Below are positions 44,148 through 52,604 of a stretch of DNA of 64,000 bases, piece by piece. The position numbers and the translations under genes were made by a program. The notes below the pieces were generated by a model. It made no database searches. It saw only the letters and a list, made by a program, of their open reading frames with translations, and was not told the origin of the DNA. Source of the stretch: Fen-671 sp963794745 (GTDB lineage Bacteria; Actinomycetota; Acidimicrobiia; Acidimicrobiales; Palsa-688); NCBI GenBank assembly GCA_963794745.1, contig CAWCEZ010000013.1, forward strand, positions 47,490-111,489, in the 5' to 3' direction. The first letter of the stretch is position 1. Every line of letters starts with the position of its first letter.

Positions 44148-45416
44148 ATGTATAGTTTCATGGGTGTAATTCGCCCCTGGGCTAGACGAGCCGCTGCCTG
44201 GCTGACCTGCGCCTTTCTCGCGGGGGCGAGGCTCGCCGTCGAGGCAGCCCTGGCTGTCACAGCCTCAGTGTCGGCGATGTTCGAGCTGCTCGGCCAGAAG
44301 GTCGAATCGCGCCGGGCTTCTGCTGCTCTGCTTTCGGCGCAAACTGCGAAGGCCTCCAACCGCTGGAGGGCGGCGTTCGAGGCAGCCCCGCTCGGGATGG
44401 CCAAGGTGAGCCCGGAGGGCCGTCTGGAGGAGGTCAACCCCGCCTTCTGCGCGCTCCTCGGCGAGCCGGAGCGCGCCCTCGTGGGCCGCCGCCTCAGCGC
44501 GCTGGTCCACCCGGACGACCTCTCAGAGCTGGCCGGGCCTGGTGACCCGGGAAAGGCGAAGGTCGCCAAAGCGGAGGTGCGTATTGTCTGCAGCGACGGC
44601 CGGCTGCGATGGTGCGAGCTGGCGTCATCTCTGGTGCGCGACAGCGAGGGGCGTCCTCAACACGTGCTCGTGTACGTGGTCGACATAACGCGCCACAAGC
44701 GCTCCCAGGCGGCGTTGCGTGACCTGGCTACCCGGGACCCTCTTTCCGGCTTGGCCAATCGGCGCTGGTTCGAGCTCCAGCTCGCCCGCCACCTGCGTAC
44801 TTGTGCGAGCGAAGGGCCAAAGGGCGCCCTTGTGGTTATGGATCTCGACAATTTCAAGCGGGTCAACGACACTCTCGGCCACCAAGCGGGCGACCGTCTC
44901 GTGATCGACGTGGCCGTCACCCTGCGCAAGCACCTGCGTGACAGGGACCTGGTCGCCCGCCTCGGCGGGGACGAGTTCGCAGTGGTGCTCCATGACGGCG
45001 ATTACTGGGCCGCCGAGTCGGTTGCCCGCAAGCTCGTCCTGGCGGTGCGTGACGAGGTCAACGATGGGGCGGGTGGCGTGACGGTATCGCTTGGCGTAGC
45101 ACCCTTTGACCTGTTCAAGGGTGTGAACGCCAAGGACGCCCTGCGGTCCGCAGACGCGGCCATGTACGCGGTCAAGCGTTCCGGGCGTAACGGCTACGCA
45201 GTCGCCGGTGCAAGCGAAGGACCTCATCACGCCCGCAGTCGCGCCGATCTGGCGGCCCGGTCCGCCTGCGCCGAGCGGGCCCCGAGCGCGAGCAGCCCCA
45301 GCTACGAGCCGTCGCGTGTAGCCGACCTGTCTGCCAGCGGCGCTACCAGAGAGGCGGGACGGTCATTGGCGGTGGTTGCCGCGTCCCAACAGCAGAGCCG
45401 CAAGCTCGGCCGCTAG
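44148..45416 (+). CDS. PAS-GGDEF diguanylate cyclase
   Basis: This 422-residue protein has one N-terminal hydrophobic segment (LTCAFLAGARLAVEAALAV), a PAS domain at about 72-185 (RWRAAFEAAPLGMAKVSPEG, LVYVVDITRHKRSQ), and a GGDEF domain: LATRDPLSGLANRRWFELQL, VVMDLDNFKRVNDTLGHQAG, RDRDLVARLGGDEFAVVLHD. The catalytic GGDEF and the RxxD inhibitory site (RDRD) are intact, so it should make cyclic di-GMP under product inhibition. The promoter upstream places it in the flagellar regulon, linking motility to c-di-GMP. The last 60 residues are disordered. Confidence 0.92.
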   Translation: MYSFMGVIRPWARRAAAWLTCAFLAGARLAVEAALAVTASVSAMFELLGQKVESRRASAALLSAQTAKASNRWRAAFEAAPLGMAKVSPEGRLEEVNPAFCALLGEPERALVGRRLSALVHPDDLSELAGPGDPGKAKVAKAEVRIVCSDGRLRWCELASSLVRDSEGRPQHVLVYVVDITRHKRSQAALRDLATRDPLSGLANRRWFELQLARHLRTCASEGPKGALVVMDLDNFKRVNDTLGHQAGDRLVIDVAVTLRKHLRDRDLVARLGGDEFAVVLHDGDYWAAESVARKLVLAVRDEVNDGAGGVTVSLGVAPFDLFKGVNAKDALRSADAAMYAVKRSGRNGYAVAGASEGPHHARSRADLAARSACAERAPSASSPSYEPSRVADLSASGATREAGRSLAVVAASQQQSRKLGR

Positions 45417-45734
45417 CTCGACAGCGTCGCGGTGGCTCACGACGACGCGGTCCCAACCACAGCCCTGCGCGTCGAGCACCACGGCTGGCTGGCTGGCGCG
45501 CACCGCGACGAACTCACGCCGGCCATCGCGCCGCCGGCTCCCTAAGGCGAACGACCCTGGCCATGAGGGACCTCGAAGGCGTAACGCCGTGACAGAGTCG
45601 AGCGGGGACTGGTCGACTTGGACCATTTTCAGGCACTCGATCGGGACCGAAACCTCGCGGCGCCATACGGCGAGCGCCTCGAGGGCGCTCAGGCGGACCA
45701 CAACTTCGCTGGTATCGACTGTCAGTTCGGCCAT
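45363..45734 (-). CDS. Small protein, unknown, possible PH-like fold
   Basis: This 123-residue protein starts at ATG 45734 (MAELTVDTSEVVVRLSALEA). The pattern of strands LAVWRREVSVPIECLKMVQV, SVTALRLRGPSWPGSFALGS, REFVAVRASQPAVVLDAQGC, GWDRVVVSHRDAVELAAELA resembles bacterial PH-like domains, where a final helix follows seven strands. It overlaps the tail of the cyclase gene by 54 bases on the opposite strand. Function unknown. Confidence 0.7.
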   Translation of the reverse strand: MAELTVDTSEVVVRLSALEALAVWRREVSVPIECLKMVQVDQSPLDSVTALRLRGPSWPGSFALGSRRRDGRREFVAVRASQPAVVLDAQGCGWDRVVVSHRDAVELAAELAALLLGRGNHRQ

Positions 45735-45772
45735 CTTCCCTGCTCGCGAAATGTCCGGGACTAAGGCCCGAA

Positions 45773-46273
45773 ATGAGCTCTGGCGCTCAACTCTACGGTT
45801 ACTATGCCGATCCCACCAGCAAGATGAACGTTTTTGTGACGACGCCAGGGCCAGTGGTCGCCGGGACCGCGACGAGATCGCCCCGCATGGCACCCAAGGC
45901 GCGTGCCCAGGGCCATGACGGCGTGGCGCGCGGCCCGATGTCTGTGTCTCCGGCCCGTCAGCTCCACCGGCGGCGCACGCCGGTCCTACCCGGGACGCGG
46001 ATAGTTGACCAGATCGGCGCCGCGCTCGCCGACGACCCCGGCCCCGGCGGCTGGTCGGGCGGCTTCGCCAACCAGGCGCATTGGGACCCCGACAGGCCTC
46101 GCGAGTGGCGCTGCTGGGCCCAGAGCGGGCCCACATGGTCAGCCCATTGCGGTGCCGAAGTCGCTGCGAGCGACCAGCTCGGCCTCTGCCAGCGTCACCG
46201 TGCCTCGCTCATCGAGGTAGGCGACGGCACGGAGCCCGCCTGCCCACCTGAACACGCGCTGAGCGCCGGCTGA
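45773..46273 (+). CDS. Hypothetical protein with Cys/His-bearing C-terminus
   Basis: The open frame of 166 codons is weak in its first half; the true start may be ATG 45887 or later. The C-terminal half looks protein-like: QIGAALADDPGPGGWSGGFA, NQAHWDPDRPREWRCWAQSG, then SAHCGAEVAASDQLGLCQRH. Three Cys and a His could bind a metal. I recognise no family. It lies between two better supported genes and is the only candidate there. Confidence 0.45.
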   Translation: MSSGAQLYGYYADPTSKMNVFVTTPGPVVAGTATRSPRMAPKARAQGHDGVARGPMSVSPARQLHRRRTPVLPGTRIVDQIGAALADDPGPGGWSGGFANQAHWDPDRPREWRCWAQSGPTWSAHCGAEVAASDQLGLCQRHRASLIEVGDGTEPACPPEHALSAG

Positions 46274-46384
46274 GACTTTGGCGCAGTTTCTGCGCCACCG
46301 CCAACTCGCTGCGCCTCAGGTCCTAACCTCGACGGTTAGGCTATGGCCTGGATTGTTGTCCCTGTTGCAGGGGGAAAGGCGCAA

Positions 46385-47450
46385 ATGGCAGGTAAAGAAG
46401 ACAGTGGCCGGTAAAGAAGACACAGGCGGAAAAGGCAAGGTCCCTCCCCGTCCCGGCGTTTCACGGCCGTCGGTCCCCAAGCGGCCCACCGCCAAGGCGG
46501 GCGGCTTCGGGACGGGCAAACCCAGCCGGCCGGTCGCGAGGACCTCTGCTCGCCGTGCTGTCCAACAGCGCCGGCAGCGCAACCTCTACACGGCTTACGG
46601 AGCGGTCGCCGTCGTCATCGTGGTGGTCGCGGTCATCGTCGGGGTCAACCTGGCGGGTGGGCACAAGGCCAAGGCGACCGGCAAGGGTGGCGCCGTCGTC
46701 GGGACGTTCCCGCTGACGACGGCCTTGTTCAACGAGGTGGCAAATGTCCCGGTGAAGACCCTCATCAAAGCTGCAGAGGCCGAGCCGAGCGGTACCCAGC
46801 CGCCCGACAAGCTGCCCGCCACGAACAAGGAACTGCTCCCCGGTGGTAAGCCCGAAATCCTCTACATCGGTGCGGAGTATTGCCCCTTCTGCGCTGCCGA
46901 GCGTTGGGCGCTCGTTATGGCGCTGTCGAAGTTCGGGACGTTCCACAACGTGATGGGCACGACCTCGTCGTCCACCGACGTCAACCCGAGCACGCCGACG
47001 TTCTCGTTCTACAAGTCCACATTCACGAGCCCCTACTTGAGCTTCGTGCCTGTGGAGCTCCAGACCAATACCAAAGCGACGCTGCAGAACCCGACCAACG
47101 CCGAAGAAGCCATCTATGAGAAGTGGGACGTCCCGCCTTACGTAACCGCTGCCAACGAGGGGTCGATCCCGTTCATCTACCTGGGCGGCAAGTACCTGGT
47201 GACTGCGGAGTCCTACGACGCTTCGGCGATCGCCGGCTTCCAGATGCTGGCGGCCGTGACATACATGACGTCTGGCACCAACACCAGTTCGAAGGGTGCC
47301 GAGGCTGTCGCCGGTTACTTCGTCAGTGACCTGTGCACCATGACGCATAACCAGCCGGCCGCTGTCTGCAAGGCCGTCCCCACCTGGCTGCGCGGCGTCA
47401 ATACCTCGTCGCCGGTGCACCACGGCGGTTCGTCGGTCGTGAAGAAGTAG
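46385..47450 (+). CDS. DUF929 thioredoxin-like membrane protein (start frame broken)
   Basis: It has a basic leader, one membrane segment (AYGAVAVVIVVVAVIVGVNL) and an outside DUF929 thioredoxin-like domain with the redox site ILYIGAEYCPFCAAERWALV and cis-Pro region EGSIPFIYLGGKYL. ATG 46385 has GGGGGAAAGG upstream but runs to a stop after 9 codons. Removing one base near 46402 joins MAGKED to VAGKEDTGGKGK, an obvious duplicated hexapeptide. Without repair, the next in-frame start is GTG 46404. It is followed by a VKOR gene, so the pair probably forms and isomerises disulfides in exported proteins. Confidence 0.85.
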
Positions 47451-47568
47451 CTCAGGCGAGCGGGACGGTTGAGCCAAATGACCACCGTGGCGCCAGGGGC
47501 AAGCAGCGAGCCGAAGCTGGCACGCGGGGCGGGGCCGGGCGTACCCCCCGGCCCCCGAGGACCATGAC

Positions 47569-48048
47569 GTGGCGCGGTACCCGGCGATAGTCCCGCCGCT
47601 GTGGGTGCCCATCGCCGCCACCGTCATCTGCGTGCTTGCGGTGCTCGACTCGAGCTACCTGACCTATGCCCACTACACAAGCGCGACCGTCCTGGCGTGT
47701 TCGACCAAAGGCTTCGTCGACTGTGCTTTGGTGACTACGAGCGTCTACTCCCACTTCCTGGGGTTGCCCGTGTCGGTGCTCGGCCTCGTCTGGTCGATCG
47801 GGATGCTGGTCCTGTGCAACCCCTGGGCTTGGCGGGCCGTGTCGCCCTGGGTGGGCCGGATCAGGCTGCTGGGGGCCGTCACGGGAGCCGGGATGGTGAT
47901 CTGGCTGATGTACGCGGAGCTGATCAAGCTCAGGCACCTGTGCGAGTACTGCACGCTCGTGCACATCCTTACGATCGCGCTGTTCATCGTGGTCGTCTTC
48001 GGCACCGCGCTCGCGGTGCACCCCGAAGACGAGCTCGAAACCGACTAG
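47569..48048 (+). CDS. Vitamin K epoxide reductase family (VKOR) disulfide enzyme
   Basis: This 159-residue protein has four hydrophobic segments. The loop Cys pair is in VLACSTKGFVDCALVTTSVY and the active CxxC in LRHLCEYCTLVHILTIALF, with the conserved Ser/Thr-Ser between (SVYSHFLGLPVSVLGLVWS). VKOR takes electrons from a thioredoxin-like partner and passes them to quinone, as DsbB does. The upstream DUF929 protein is the likely partner. The start is GTG 47569. It overlaps the convergent GH13 gene by 4 bases. Confidence 0.92.
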   Translation: MARYPAIVPPLWVPIAATVICVLAVLDSSYLTYAHYTSATVLACSTKGFVDCALVTTSVYSHFLGLPVSVLGLVWSIGMLVLCNPWAWRAVSPWVGRIRLLGAVTGAGMVIWLMYAELIKLRHLCEYCTLVHILTIALFIVVVFGTALAVHPEDELETD

Positions 48049-49631
48049 CTGACGAGGACCAGCGCCTCCCAGGGGGCTAGCGTCATTTCTCCCGTGACTT
48101 TGCCGCCCTGAGCGCCGGGCCGGGTCGACGCAAGGACCGTGAGGTTCGCCGGCCCGAGGTCGGCCGTCGCCGGTCCCGGGGACAGGTTTGCAACAGTCGT
48201 CACACCGCCCGCCCTGAACGCCCAGACTTGGTCGTCGAGCAGCACGCGCTCGAGCGGGGCCGGCTTGGCCACCTCGCCAGACCTGCGCAGCGAATTGAGC
48301 TCGCGGCACAAGTGGAGCACCGAGGCGGGGTCTGCTTGCTCACTTTGCACGTTCGCGTTGGCATGCTCCCCGATGGGCAGCCACGGACGCGCCGACGCGA
48401 TGGTGAAGCCTGCGTTTGGCCCCGCCGACCACGGCATCGGGGTCCGGCAACGGTCCCGGCCCGGGTTGCCGGGCGTGTTGCGTGTCATGTCGTCGAGACG
48501 CTCGTCGACCGGCACGTACACGTCGACCATCCCGAGCTCGTCCCCGTAATAAAGCACCAGTGTCCCCGGGAGCGTCGCGAGCACCACGAGAGCGGCCCGA
48601 ACGGCTCGCTCGTCGTTGTTGCACCAACGCGTGGGGAACCTGCCGACGTCGTGGTTGGACGCCGTCCACACCGGCGTCGCCTCGGTCGGCAGCGCAGCGA
48701 CGGTCCCCTCCGCTATCGCAGCGAGGTCGCGTGCTTTAAGGTCGGCCTCCACGAACAGAAAATTGAAAGCCATGTTCAGCTCGGGCTTGTCGCGGCCGTA
48801 GTAGTCCCCGAAGCGCTCCAGGTCGAGTTCCCACACCTCGCCGAGCAAACCCCGGTGCGGGTCATAACTGTCGGCAATTTCACGCCACCGCTTGTAGATC
48901 TCGTGTACTTCCGGGCGGTTTGCGCTGTAGACCTGACGGAGCCCTCCCCGCCTGATGGCGGGGTGGTCACCTGGCAGGGCAGGGGGGTTGGCGCGTAGCA
49001 GTGCGTCTTTGTAAAGACCGTGGGCGACATCGATACGGAAGCCGGCAGCCCCACGGTCGAACCAGTAGCGGATAATCTCCTCGAACTCGCGGTGGACACG
49101 TTCGTCCCACCAGTTGAGATCCGGTTGTGACGCTAAAAAGTTGTGCAGGTAGAACTGCCCGCTGTGCTCGTCGTAGGTCCAGGCGCTCTCGCCGGTGGCG
49201 CACAGCCAGTTGTTCGGCGGGCTCCCGTCGGGCTTGCCGTCGGCCCACACGTAATAGTCGCGGTGCTCCGAACCGGGGCCGCTGCGGGCGTCGACGAACC
49301 AGGGGTGCTCGTCCGACGAGTGGTTGGGCACGAGGTCCAGGACGATTGCGATGTCACGTTCACGGGCCTGGGCGATGAGGTGTTCGAGGTCGTCGAGCGT
49401 GCCAAGGTCAGGGTGCACGCCGCAGTAGTCCGAAACGTCGTAGCCCCAGTCGTGGTTCGGCGAAGGCATCGTGGGGGAGAGCCAGACGGCGTCGACGCCA
49501 AGCCATTTCAGGTAATCGAGGCCCTGGCTGACGCCAGGGAGGTCGCCGATGCCATCGCCGTTGGAGTCGCGCCAGCTGCGAACGTATATCTGGTAGAAGG
49601 TGGCGCCTCGCCACCACGGGTGCCTGGGCAT
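48045..49631 (-). CDS. GH13 alpha-glucosidase / oligo-1,6-glucosidase-like
   Basis: This 528-residue protein opens WWRGATFYQIYVRSWRDSNG, GIGDLPGVSQGLDYLKWLGV. Conserved GH13 regions are DLVPNHSSDEHPWF, nucleophile Asp in GFRIDVAHGLYK, acid/base Glu in LLGEVWELD and the third Asp in ASNHDVGRF. Order and spacing match family 13 subfamilies 17/23/30 (alpha-glucosidase) without a signal peptide, so it acts in the cytoplasm, probably on maltose- or trehalose-type sugars. It stands alone on the minus strand. Confidence 0.92.
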   Translation of the reverse strand: MPRHPWWRGATFYQIYVRSWRDSNGDGIGDLPGVSQGLDYLKWLGVDAVWLSPTMPSPNHDWGYDVSDYCGVHPDLGTLDDLEHLIAQARERDIAIVLDLVPNHSSDEHPWFVDARSGPGSEHRDYYVWADGKPDGSPPNNWLCATGESAWTYDEHSGQFYLHNFLASQPDLNWWDERVHREFEEIIRYWFDRGAAGFRIDVAHGLYKDALLRANPPALPGDHPAIRRGGLRQVYSANRPEVHEIYKRWREIADSYDPHRGLLGEVWELDLERFGDYYGRDKPELNMAFNFLFVEADLKARDLAAIAEGTVAALPTEATPVWTASNHDVGRFPTRWCNNDERAVRAALVVLATLPGTLVLYYGDELGMVDVYVPVDERLDDMTRNTPGNPGRDRCRTPMPWSAGPNAGFTIASARPWLPIGEHANANVQSEQADPASVLHLCRELNSLRRSGEVAKPAPLERVLLDDQVWAFRAGGVTTVANLSPGPATADLGPANLTVLASTRPGAQGGKVTGEMTLAPWEALVLVS

Positions 49632-49744
49632 GATCCGGCCAGTATTCCAGGCCGGTCTGTCCGCGGCCAGTATTCCCAGGCGGCGCCCGCTCGCCCGCCA
49701 GGTCCCGGGGGGCCGGGCCGGCCCGGACGTGCAAAGCTGGCAGA

Positions 49745-50962
49745 GTGAACGACCCTCGCCGTTTTGTCATCGTAGGGGCCAGCCTCGCGGGCGCCAAAGC
49801 GGCTGAGGCTCTGCGCAAAGAGGGTTTCGAAGGCAGTGTCGCGTTATTGGGGGAGGAAGCCCAACGCCCTTACGAGCGCCCTCCGCTCTCCAAGGAGTAC
49901 CTGCGGGGAGAGGCGGGCCCGGAGAAGCTCTACGTGCACGCTGACGGCTTCTACGAGGCTCAGGGCATAGACCTCCGGCTCGCCTCGAATGCCACCGGCC
50001 TCGACGTCGCGGAGCGCATCGTGACCCTCGCCTCGGGTGAGCGTCTCGGCTACGACTCGTTGCTGCTTTGCACGGGCGCCCGGCCGCGGCGGCTGGCGCT
50101 GCCTGGCGCTGAGCTGCCTGGCGTGTACTACCTGCGCGACATGGACAGCTCGGCGACGCTGCGCGACGCCATCAAGGCTGCTCGCCGTGCCGTCATTGTC
50201 GGAGGCGGGTGGGTCGGCTGCGAAGTGGCCGCCTCGGCACGCCATCTGGGAGCCGAGGTGGCGGTCGTCGAGACGGCTCAGCTCCCGCTGCAAAAGGTGC
50301 TCGGTCCCGAAATGGGCCAGTTTTACCGCGACGTCCATCGCGACCACGGGGTCGAGATGTACCTCGGCGTCGCGCCCGAGGCCGTGGTCGGCTCGGCCGC
50401 CGCCGAAGGAGTCCGCTTGGCCGACGGGCGAACTGTGCCTGGCGACATCGTGGTCGTCGGCATCGGGGCGCAGCCACGCGCCGAACTGGCCGAGCAGGCT
50501 GGCCTCGAGACCGGTAACGGCGTGCTCACCGATGAGTACCTCGAGACCTCTCGGCCGGGTGTGTTCGCCGCCGGCGACGTCGCCAATTCGCTCCACACGC
50601 TCTTCGGTGAACGGGTACGCCTGGAGCACTGGTCCGCCGCCCGCAACCAGGGCCCGGCTGCGGCCCGCAATATGTTGGGCCGCCACGAGCCTTACACAAG
50701 AGTGCCCTACTTTTACTCCGACCAGTACGACGTCGGTATGGAGTACTCGGGGCATGCGCCGTCCTGGGACGAGGTAATTGTCCGCGGGGACCTTGAAGGA
50801 CGCCAGTTCATTGCCTTTTGGGTCAAGGACGGTCGCGTGGCTGCCGGGATGAACGTCAACATTTGGGACGTTTCCGACCAGATAAGCGACCTCGTCGCAT
50901 CCCGTCGTGTGGTTGACACGAAAAAGCTTGCCGATCCCGACGTGATCCTCGCGAGCCTTTAG
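49745..50962 (+). CDS. FAD-dependent ferredoxin-reductase-type oxidoreductase
   Basis: This 405-residue protein has FAD site RRFVIVGASLAGAKAAEALR, the family block RPYERPPLSKEYLRGE, NAD site AVIVGGGWVGCEVAASARHL, GDIVVVGIGAQPRAELAEQA, and second FAD site TSRPGVFAAGDVANSLHTLF. A C-terminal reductase domain with VPYFYSDQYDVGMEYSGHAP follows. It belongs to the BphA4/rubredoxin-reductase family that passes electrons from NAD(P)H to a small redox carrier. No ferredoxin gene is adjacent. The start is GTG 49745. Confidence 0.93.
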   Translation: MNDPRRFVIVGASLAGAKAAEALRKEGFEGSVALLGEEAQRPYERPPLSKEYLRGEAGPEKLYVHADGFYEAQGIDLRLASNATGLDVAERIVTLASGERLGYDSLLLCTGARPRRLALPGAELPGVYYLRDMDSSATLRDAIKAARRAVIVGGGWVGCEVAASARHLGAEVAVVETAQLPLQKVLGPEMGQFYRDVHRDHGVEMYLGVAPEAVVGSAAAEGVRLADGRTVPGDIVVVGIGAQPRAELAEQAGLETGNGVLTDEYLETSRPGVFAAGDVANSLHTLFGERVRLEHWSAARNQGPAAARNMLGRHEPYTRVPYFYSDQYDVGMEYSGHAPSWDEVIVRGDLEGRQFIAFWVKDGRVAAGMNVNIWDVSDQISDLVASRRVVDTKKLADPDVILASL

Positions 50963-51028
50963 GCGGCGCCAAAGGCGAGGCGTTGCCGGAAGCAAGCGTG
51001 CCAGCGGCAGTTGTAGATTTGCGGCCTT

Positions 51029-52600
51029 ATGGACAACCGAGCGCTGGCTATCGACCTGGGGTCATCGTCGGTAAGGGCTGTAGTGTTCGAAACGGCGGGG
51101 CCGGGACGGCTCGCCGCCGTCGATGGTGCTACGGCACGGCGGCTGCGCCAGGTGAGCTCTTTGCAGCCCGGCCAAGCAACATTTGACGCAGACAGCTACC
51201 TCGCCGACTTGGTCGCGTGCATAGACGAGCTGAGCGACAAGGGTTACCTCGAAGGCGTCAACGAGGTTGCCATGGACTGCCAGATGCACTCGATCGTCCC
51301 TCTGGACGCGACGGGCCGCCCTGTCGGCGAAGTAGTCACATGGGCCGACACGCGCGCCCGCCGTCCCGACGGCGCAGCCGCAGTCGGCCCAGATGTGCGC
51401 GAAAGCCTCCGCCAGCGGACCGGCTGCTCATTCGCCCCCATGTACTGGACGTGGCGCGTGCCCTGGCTGGCGGGAGCGGCGGGGGCCGATTTGAGCGCCG
51501 TCGCCGGCTCTTCGGTGCTTTTCGTAGGGATCTCGGAGTATGTCGGCCTTGTTTTACTCGACGACCCAACGATGTCGGTCTCGATGGCTTCGGGGACCGG
51601 ATTGCTGGCGACCGCGGACCACCGCTGGGACGAAGAGGCCTTGGACCTTGCCGGCATCTCCGAGGCGGCGTTGCCATCGCTTTCGTCGCGCGGCTGGGAA
51701 GGCCGGCTGGCAGGTGATTGGAAGCTCCGCTGGCGCGCCCTTGCGGGCGCGCGCTGGCACCAGGCGCTCATCGACGGGGCCGCGGCCAACCTCGGGATGG
51801 GCTGCGGTACGCCGTCGCGTGCGGCGCTGACCGTCGGTACCTCGGCAGCGGTCAGATCGGTGAGACCGGCCTCCGGCCCGTCCGTCCTACCAGCGGGGCT
51901 GTGGCGCTACTGCGTCGACCACGAGCGGGTGGTGCTCGGCGCCGCCTTCAGCAGTGGGGGCCAGCTATACGCCTGGGCGCTGGCTCTCTGGGAGGGGTCG
52001 TTGAAGGTCGGGCCCGGTGGGGGAGCTACGGAGACAGGCGGGGGTGCCGTGGCGCTGGGAGGAGCCGTTCAGGAGCTCGCCTATAGCCTCGCCATGCCGG
52101 TCGCTGCGGGCAGCGAAGGGGTGTTGGTGTTGCCGTGGCACGCAGGCACGCGCCCGCCCGCTGCCCCCGTACCGTCGGGGGAAGGCACGGTCGTCGGCTT
52201 ACGGCTAGGCCACAACGGCGCCCACATCGCCTCTGCGGCCGCCGAGGCGGTCTGCTTCCAACTGGCCGGCGGTCTGGCTGACCTGGAGGCCGAGGGTGGC
52301 CAACAACTCGAGATAGTGGCCAACGGTGGCGCCATCGAGCGCTCGCCTTGGTGGCAGCAGCGGCTTGCGACCACGCTCGGCCGGCCTCTGCTGTGTTCCA
52401 CGGTCCCCGAGACGACCGCTCGCGGGGCGGCTGCGAACGCCCTTGGGGTGGAGCTGAGCGCAGGCCAGGTCGACGGCGTAGTGGTCGGGCCGGTGGGAAC
52501 GGACGTGCCCGCCTTGGCGCAGGCGCGCCGGCGCTGGCTCGATTGGTACGACAAGTTGCTGCCGATCGTCTCCGAGGCGCCCCGCCAAGAGCCAAACTAA
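51029..52600 (+). CDS. FGGY-family sugar kinase (gluconokinase-like)
   Basis: This 523-residue actin-fold kinase has phosphate 1 motif NRALAIDLGSSSVRAVVFET, the substrate region EVAMDCQMHSIVPLDATGRP with TWADTRARR, phosphate 2 SRAALTVGTSAAVR and adenosine motif LEIVANGGAIERSPWWQQRL, then ETTARGAAANALGVEL. The TWADTRA signature suits gluconate/xylulose kinases of the FGGY family. The last gene in the next operon starts 4 bases after its stop, implying cotranscription with the lipoprotein gene. Confidence 0.87.
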   Translation: MDNRALAIDLGSSSVRAVVFETAGPGRLAAVDGATARRLRQVSSLQPGQATFDADSYLADLVACIDELSDKGYLEGVNEVAMDCQMHSIVPLDATGRPVGEVVTWADTRARRPDGAAAVGPDVRESLRQRTGCSFAPMYWTWRVPWLAGAAGADLSAVAGSSVLFVGISEYVGLVLLDDPTMSVSMASGTGLLATADHRWDEEALDLAGISEAALPSLSSRGWEGRLAGDWKLRWRALAGARWHQALIDGAAANLGMGCGTPSRAALTVGTSAAVRSVRPASGPSVLPAGLWRYCVDHERVVLGAAFSSGGQLYAWALALWEGSLKVGPGGGATETGGGAVALGGAVQELAYSLAMPVAAGSEGVLVLPWHAGTRPPAAPVPSGEGTVVGLRLGHNGAHIASAAAEAVCFQLAGGLADLEAEGGQQLEIVANGGAIERSPWWQQRLATTLGRPLLCSTVPETTARGAAANALGVELSAGQVDGVVVGPVGTDVPALAQARRRWLDWYDKLLPIVSEAPRQEPN

Positions 52601-52604
52601 TGGC

